This document shows, piece by piece, positions 6,801-9,736 of a DNA stretch of 9,736 nucleotides. The stretch covers positions 1-9,736 of the forward strand of contig JAOAJQ010000034.1 in the NCBI GenBank assembly GCA_026414125.1, given 5' to 3'. Position 1 is the first letter of the stretch; each line of letters starts with the position of its first letter. The notes below the pieces were generated by a model. That model searched no databases and was not told where the DNA came from. It was given only the letters and a program-made list of their open reading frames with translations. The position numbers and the translations under genes were made by a program. Source of the DNA: Thermoproteota archaeon (GTDB lineage Archaea > Thermoproteota > EX4484-205 > JAAOZP01).

Positions 6801-7045
6801 TCCTTCTTTATTTTTCTTATGGTGAGACTCTTAGTCTTCGTGTCGGATAAAACCCTATATTCCTCGCTCAGATTCTTCTTGCTTAGAAACCATCTTACCA
6901 CCTTCCTCAGCCTGGTGTTTGAAACGTTTTCCAACACTATCTTTCCAGAACTCTCCTCAACCTTCACTGAAAGCTTCCTATTAAGGAAGTCTCTCAGCTC
7001 CCTAAGAACCTCTCCCGGAAGCTTTGAAGCATCTAGCTCAGCCAT
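6797..7045 (-). CDS. Small basic protein resembling ribosomal protein eL22
   Basis: The 82-aa product is rich in Lys/Arg and has no membrane segment. From residue 34 it reads GKIVLENVSNTRLRKVVRWF, LSKKNLSEEYRVLSDTKTKS, then LTIRKIKKD. This follows the eukaryotic eL22 core (from memory: S-K-I-x-V-x-S-x-V-P-F-S-K-R-Y-L-K-Y-L, K-K-Y-L-K-K-N-N-L-R-D-W-L-R-V-V, then Y-E-L-R-Y-F-x-I). Shared in order are K-I-x-V, the basic helix, a [FY]-L-x-K-x-N-L block, R-V, and a closing L-x-x-x-x-I strand. eL22 is not a standard archaeal ribosomal protein, though a putative homologue was reported in Lokiarchaeum. I chose ATG 7045 because the minus-strand TATA box (7077-7071) puts the transcript start near 7048. 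ATGs at 7063 and 7054 would lie upstream of it. Its stop overlaps the gatD stop. Fold and family are inferred. Confidence 0.65.
   Translation of the reverse strand: MAELDASKLPGEVLRELRDFLNRKLSVKVEESSGKIVLENVSNTRLRKVVRWFLSKKNLSEEYRVLSDTKTKSLTIRKIKKD
6802..6818 (+). terminator. T-rich run, possible terminator for gatED
   Basis: CCTTCTTTATTTTTCTT directly follows the gatD stop. Archaeal RNA polymerase often terminates at oligo-T without a hairpin, and no stem is visible here. The run also encodes the Lys-rich C-terminus of the opposing gene, so its T content has another explanation. Confidence 0.35.
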
Positions 7046-7070
7046 GATTGACATCCCCGTCATATCTCCA

Positions 7071-7077
7071 TATTTAA
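7071..7077 (-). promoter_or_regulatory. TATA box for the eL22-like gene
   Basis: On the minus strand the sequence is TTAAATA, centred about 29 bp upstream of ATG 7045. This supports a nearly leaderless message and decides between three nearby ATGs. Confidence 0.5.
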
Positions 7078-7148
7078 GTATTGGGGATCTTGGTTTGTCG
7101 CCCTAGGACTCATACTTCCGGGTTAAGGCTACAATGCTCAAGCCACGT

Positions 7149-7330
7149 TGAGAGGGTTGCGGACACAATACACTTCAAAGAAGAACAAAGGCTGAAGCTG
7201 CAAAGCTTAGGAATGAAGAAGCGATAGCGTTATTGCCTTGGATGAATAACGCAATACTAATGATGGTAAGGATATGAAAGAAGCTACATAACGACAGGTT
7301 CAGAGAATATTACAACTGGCGTCTTGTTTA
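7149..7330 (+). pseudogene. Possible decayed coding fragment, unidentified
   Basis: The plus frame beginning after a TGA at 7149-7151 reads AAKLRNEEAIALLPWMNNAI, then LMMVRI to a TGA at 7275-7277. It continues past that stop as KKLHNDRFREYYNWRLVYV. It has no start codon with a ribosome-binding site and no family I can name. The helical, charged character across a stop suggests an eroded gene, perhaps from a mobile element, but a chance frame cannot be excluded. Nothing else is seen between the eL22-like promoter and the transporter gene. Confidence 0.25.
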
Positions 7331-7332
7331 TG

Positions 7333-7944
7333 TCAAGACCAGAACCTGCTAACCAGGCTGGTGAAACCCTGGTTCCCAACTAGTGCAGCCATGTAGAAAC
7401 CCATCAACCCCATTTCAATCCATGCTTTAGCAAGTATAGGTATGAGGAGTGTTACTAGAAAGCCTGCAGCCGCGGGGGGAGCAAAGAGGGGGATAATAAC
7501 CAGGAAGAAGAATACTGTAAAAAGGCATTCCGGAACATATCCTAGGAGTGTGGAGAAAACGGTTAACAAGCCTTTTCGCCTTCTCTCCATTATCCCGAGG
7601 GCCCTGCTGACTAGACCAACGGTCAAGCCTGTAAGCATCTTGCCAATTATGAACCCGGGTAGGAACAACCATATTAACCCGCTTGTCGAGCCGAAGTATA
7701 ATCCGCTTCCAAGGCCCGCGATAATCCCGACGGCTGAGCCTGCCAACGGGCCTCCGAAGAAGCCGGCTATCAGAGTCCCCATGTGAGACAGGTCTAGAGC
7801 AACCTGACCCCAGTTTAAAACTGTTATCGAAGCCAGAAACAGAATGTTGCTTAAAGCTCCCATCATGCCTATGAATGCTACTTTCCTAGCGCTGTTGAAA
7901 GTAACGATGCCCGTGCGAGTTTCAACACGCCTTCCGATCCTCAT
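7333..7944 (-). CDS. ECF transporter S component (substrate-binding membrane subunit), substrate unknown
   Basis: S components bind a vitamin or other micronutrient in the membrane and work with a shared EcfA-EcfA'-EcfT energising module. The 203-aa protein is very hydrophobic with about six membrane segments (roughly residues 20-42, 52-68, 70-90, 92-112, 122-150 and 155-190). It has a short basic N-terminus (MRIGRRVETRTG). Recognisable S-component features are the first helix ARKVAFIGMMGALSN, then HMGTLIAGFFGGPLAGSAVG, GLGSGLYFG and GKMLTGLTVGL. Nothing visible identifies the substrate. No ATPase or EcfT gene is in the window, so it must pair with components elsewhere. The start is ATG 7944; a minus-strand TATA box at 7979-7971 leaves only about 5 bases of leader, with no room for a riboswitch. 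Confidence 0.8.
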   Translation of the reverse strand: MRIGRRVETRTGIVTFNSARKVAFIGMMGALSNILFLASITVLNWGQVALDLSHMGTLIAGFFGGPLAGSAVGIIAGLGSGLYFGSTSGLIWLFLPGFIIGKMLTGLTVGLVSRALGIMERRRKGLLTVFSTLLGYVPECLFTVFFFLVIIPLFAPPAAAGFLVTLLIPILAKAWIEMGLMGFYMAALVGNQGFTSLVSRFWS

Positions 7945-7970
7945 CCTGATTCAGATTCAAAACCGCCACA

Positions 7971-7979
7971 TTATATAAA
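7971..7979 (-). promoter_or_regulatory. TATA box for the ECF S-component gene
   Basis: On the minus strand the sequence is TTTATATAA, centred about 31 bp upstream of the ATG at 7944. It is the strongest TATA match in the window. Confidence 0.6.
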
Positions 7980-8058
7980 TTTTGAGACAATATAGCAACT
8001 TTTGTTACACCATATTTCTATGGTTTTTCTTGAGGTTTTTGGACGTTCCTATCTGTAA

Positions 8059-8541
8059 CGTTCCCTCCTCTACACTAAGGGTTTGAAGAATTATCAAGAG
8101 GCGTACAAGCAAAATGGTTAGTTGTTGAGCATTGAGCTGGTACACCTATACTTTCGAGGACTCAAGCCGAACAAGAGCTTTACAGTAGTTTCAAAGATTT
8201 AGGGCAAGTCTTCAAAGGCCGAGTATGCGTGGCTTGAAGGATTGAGGAAGATTGGTGGTGGAGCGTGGAACGAACCAGTCAGATACCTGCGGTCCTTTAA
8301 GTACACGAAAGGGGGATGGCTCAGTACAAGTGGGCCAGTAATAGCTGTCCCAGGCCACTACGAGGATGTTAGAGTCATCATCCCCCAGTAGAAAGTCATC
8401 GAGGATGGTGAAGACGATTAGGGCATAGGGATGATCCGATTCCTGTCGGATGGTACTGTAGAAGGAATGCTGAAATACGGAGGTAAGTGGAGCTACTTCT
8501 TCTGGTATAAGGATAAGCCCCACCTATCCTTTCCATTATAA
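8059..8541 (+). pseudogene. Unidentified reading frame interrupted only by TAG codons
   Basis: Between TAA at 8056-8058 and TAA at 8539-8541 one plus frame runs 160 codons with no TAA or TGA but four TAG (8119, 8200, 8389, 8419). The sequence is protein-like and aromatic-rich: LVHLYFRGLKPNKSFTVVSK, GKSSKAEYAWLEGLRKIGGG, AWNEPVRYLRSFKYTKGGW, SGPVIAVPGHYEDVRVIIPQ, then MIRFLSDGTVEGMLKYGGKW. I recognise no family. No ATG start is near the beginning; TTG codons occur at 8086, 8122 and 8125. The simplest reading is an eroded gene. TAG recoding is possible in principle but unsupported here. A small hairpin (ATCCGA 8434-8439, TCGGAT 8446-8451) lies inside it. The antisense frame at 8523-8212 is a shadow of this one. 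Confidence 0.4.
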
Positions 8542-8680
8542 TCTTGATACTGATTTCAATTTTCAGATTACCATACTCAAACAATTTTTCTTTTCCTTAG
8601 GCTAATGTAGATTGCAGAATCCCGATGCGTATTTTATTATTAGTTTAAACCTGATCCTAGAGCCCTTCTAATCAGAGAAG
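8542..8680. other. AT-rich spacer before prs
   Basis: It is T- and A-rich with no frame of interest. A run of pyrimidines at about 8584-8599 could help end transcription from the left. I see no RNA gene. Confidence 0.4.
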
Positions 8681-8688
8681 CTTTTATC
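8681..8688 (+). promoter_or_regulatory. TATA box for prs
   Basis: CTTTTATC is centred about 26 bp before the ATG at 8711, the spacing of a leaderless archaeal gene. A second AT-rich match, ATTATAAG at 8692-8699, is too close to serve that start. Confidence 0.5.
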
Positions 8689-8710
8689 AGCATTATAAGC
8701 CAATTAAGGC

Positions 8711-9646
8711 ATGTTTCATGGTTTCGAAGGATTTAAAAAGCCTTTTTCAGAAGCCTCTTCGAGCTTGAAAACCGTAGTGGGCCCAGCGAGCACAGGGCTG
8801 GGTGAGAAAATATGTTCCCTAGCGGGCTTGGAGAAAATCAGTTTCTCATTTAAACAGTTTCCAGACGGAGAGTTATATGTTAGGCTGCTTGAAGATGTTA
8901 CCGGGGTTGACGCTTTAATAATACAGTCTCTGTCTCCGCCTCAAGACAGGAACCTGATGCTCCTCCTCCAACTTATATCCGCTTTCAAGACGAACGGCGG
9001 CGGGGAAGCATCTGTCTTGATTCCCTACATGGCTTACGCTCGCCAGGATAGGATGTTCCTCCTTGGGGAGCCTGTTTCCGCTCATCTTGTCGCTAAGCTT
9101 ATTGAGGCCGCTGGGGCGGACAGGGTTGCGCTCGTCGAGGTTCACAGCGATGCCGCTGCTAAAGGCTTTAGAAACAGCATTCTAATAGAGGCTACCAAGT
9201 CTTTTGCAGAGTATTATTTGAAGAACGGGTTTGAAAAAGCCTACGTGGTTGCACCCGATAAGAATGCTACCCCAAGGGCTAAGAAGCTTGCAGACATGAT
9301 TCAAGGTGGGGTTGGATGGGTTGAGAAAACAAGGAATAAGGAGACCGGCTGCGTCTCCTCTACTGAGGGAGAGCTTAACCCTTCCGGTAGGAAGACGATC
9401 ATCATAGACGACATTATAAGCACCGGGGGGACGGTCATCGAAGCTATAAAACTGCTTAAGAGCAAAGGCGCCTCTCAAATATCAGTGGCTTGTGTTCACG
9501 GTCTTTTCATAGGTGATGCTTACGAGAGGATTGTGAATGCTGGTGCTTCAAGCGTGGTTTCCTCAGACACGGTGGAAACCAAGTATTCAAACATCTCCGT
9601 AGCTGTCGACGTGGTCAGAACACTTAGGGAGAAGGGCTGGCTCTGA
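8711..9646 (+). CDS. prs: Ribose-phosphate pyrophosphokinase (PRPP synthetase)
   Basis: This enzyme transfers diphosphate from ATP to ribose 5-phosphate, giving PRPP for purine, pyrimidine, histidine and tryptophan synthesis. The 311-aa protein has two phosphoribosyltransferase-like halves. Visible motifs, in order, are FPDGELYVRL (ATP/R5P side), YARQDR at about 109-114, VEVHSDAAAKGF with H145, PDKNATPRAKKLA, a flexible-loop segment VEKTRNKETGCV, and the PRPP loop IIIDDIISTGGT with D233-D234. It looks catalytically complete. The conserved fold begins at KTVVGPAST, residue 20, so the first 19 residues (MFHGFEGFKKPFSEASSSL) are an extension. ATG 8711 is favoured by the TATA box; TTG at 8765 or GTG at 8777 would give the usual family length of about 290. 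The next gene begins immediately after its stop and is probably co-transcribed. Confidence 0.95.
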   Translation: MFHGFEGFKKPFSEASSSLKTVVGPASTGLGEKICSLAGLEKISFSFKQFPDGELYVRLLEDVTGVDALIIQSLSPPQDRNLMLLLQLISAFKTNGGGEASVLIPYMAYARQDRMFLLGEPVSAHLVAKLIEAAGADRVALVEVHSDAAAKGFRNSILIEATKSFAEYYLKNGFEKAYVVAPDKNATPRAKKLADMIQGGVGWVEKTRNKETGCVSSTEGELNPSGRKTIIIDDIISTGGTVIEAIKLLKSKGASQISVACVHGLFIGDAYERIVNAGASSVVSSDTVETKYSNISVAVDVVRTLREKGWL

Positions 9647-9736
9647 GTGTTCAACCAGGCTGGGCGCGGCTGTTCGCCGTTCTCTCAGGTGAGCACCATA
9701 GGCTCCCCGCTGCCGAGATCGAAGCAGTCTTAGAGG
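9647..9736 (+). CDS. N-terminus of a THUMP-type tRNA (guanine-N2) methyltransferase, truncated by window edge; anomalous start
   Basis: The readable frame is in phase with 9670 and gives RLFAVLSGEHHRLPAAEIEA then VLE at the window end. L-S-G-E-x-x-x-L-P-x-A-E-I-x-A-L-L-E is the usual opening of archaeal Trm11/TrmG10-like enzymes, which have a THUMP domain followed by a methyltransferase acting on guanosine-10 of tRNA. Only about 22-30 codons are in the window, so the methyltransferase domain is not seen. This frame has no ATG, GTG or TTG; it offers only CTG at 9637, 9643 or 9670. A GTG at 9647, right after the prs stop and 10 bases after GGGAGAAGGG (9627-9636), is one frame off. Adding one G to the GGG at 9662-9664 would connect it. 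The family call rests on a short match. Confidence 0.5.

Noticed and set aside
6819..7106. 95-aa plus-strand ORF opposite the eL22-like gene
   Set aside because: The minus frame has family-like motifs, basic composition and a well-placed TATA box; the plus product is Ser/Leu-rich shadow sequence.
7442..7786. 114-aa plus-strand ORF opposite the ECF S gene
   Set aside because: The minus strand encodes a coherent multi-pass membrane protein with a promoter; this frame is its Pro/Arg-rich complement.
7945..8058. Riboswitch upstream of the ECF S-component gene
   Set aside because: The TATA box lies about 31 bp from the ATG, leaving only a few bases of leader, and no aptamer-like structure is visible.
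8212..8523. 103-aa minus-strand ORF
   Set aside because: It is the shadow of the TAG-interrupted plus frame (TAG reads as Leu CTA on the other strand), and its composition is less protein-like.
1..9736. CRISPR arrays, tRNA or rRNA genes, complete insertion sequences
   Set aside because: Looked for on both strands; no spaced identical repeats, cloverleaf-type sequence, rRNA signatures, or paired terminal repeats with an intact transposase were seen.

Overview
The window is archaeal. It carries gatD and gatE, the archaeal-type Glu-tRNA(Gln) amidotransferase, and an Elp3 with the short archaeal/bacterial cysteine spacing. Most candidate promoters are TATA-like boxes 24-30 bp upstream of the start codon, which implies leaderless or nearly leaderless mRNAs. 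Arginine is mostly AGG/AGA and GC content is moderate. The lineage is not settled; a TACK-type or related deep archaeon would fit. A possible eL22 homologue makes placement more interesting.

Layout. Bases 1-1100 are AT-rich and decayed: the edge of a minus-strand reading frame (1-204, perhaps a transposase remnant), a 330-bp stretch with no gene I can support, and a broken hicB-hicA toxin-antitoxin pair (about 537-909) that I reconstruct by following frame changes. Next is an intact vapB-vapC pair (1147-1870) with a perfect 6+6 inverted repeat between TATA box and start codon. Then comes a dense plus-strand translation block: elp3 (tRNA wobble-uridine modification), gatE and gatD (Gln-tRNA synthesis). 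A small minus-strand gene converges on gatD with a 4-base overlap; its product (82 aa) resembles eukaryotic ribosomal protein eL22.

Further right are a second decayed patch (7149-7330), a minus-strand ECF transporter S component (7333-7944), and an unidentified plus-strand reading frame (8059-8541) interrupted by four stops, all TAG. Last are a complete PRPP synthetase gene (8711-9646) and the beginning of a THUMP-type tRNA methyltransferase whose first codons are anomalous.

The core theme is translation and nucleotide metabolism: tRNA modification (elp3, the THUMP methyltransferase), tRNA charging (gatDE), a possible ribosomal protein, and PRPP supply. Accessory decay islands and toxin-antitoxin genes sit between them. 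I see no CRISPR array, rRNA or tRNA gene, or complete mobile element. The best candidates for something new are the eL22-like gene, the TAG-only interrupted reading frame, and the fossil HicBA beside a live VapBC.
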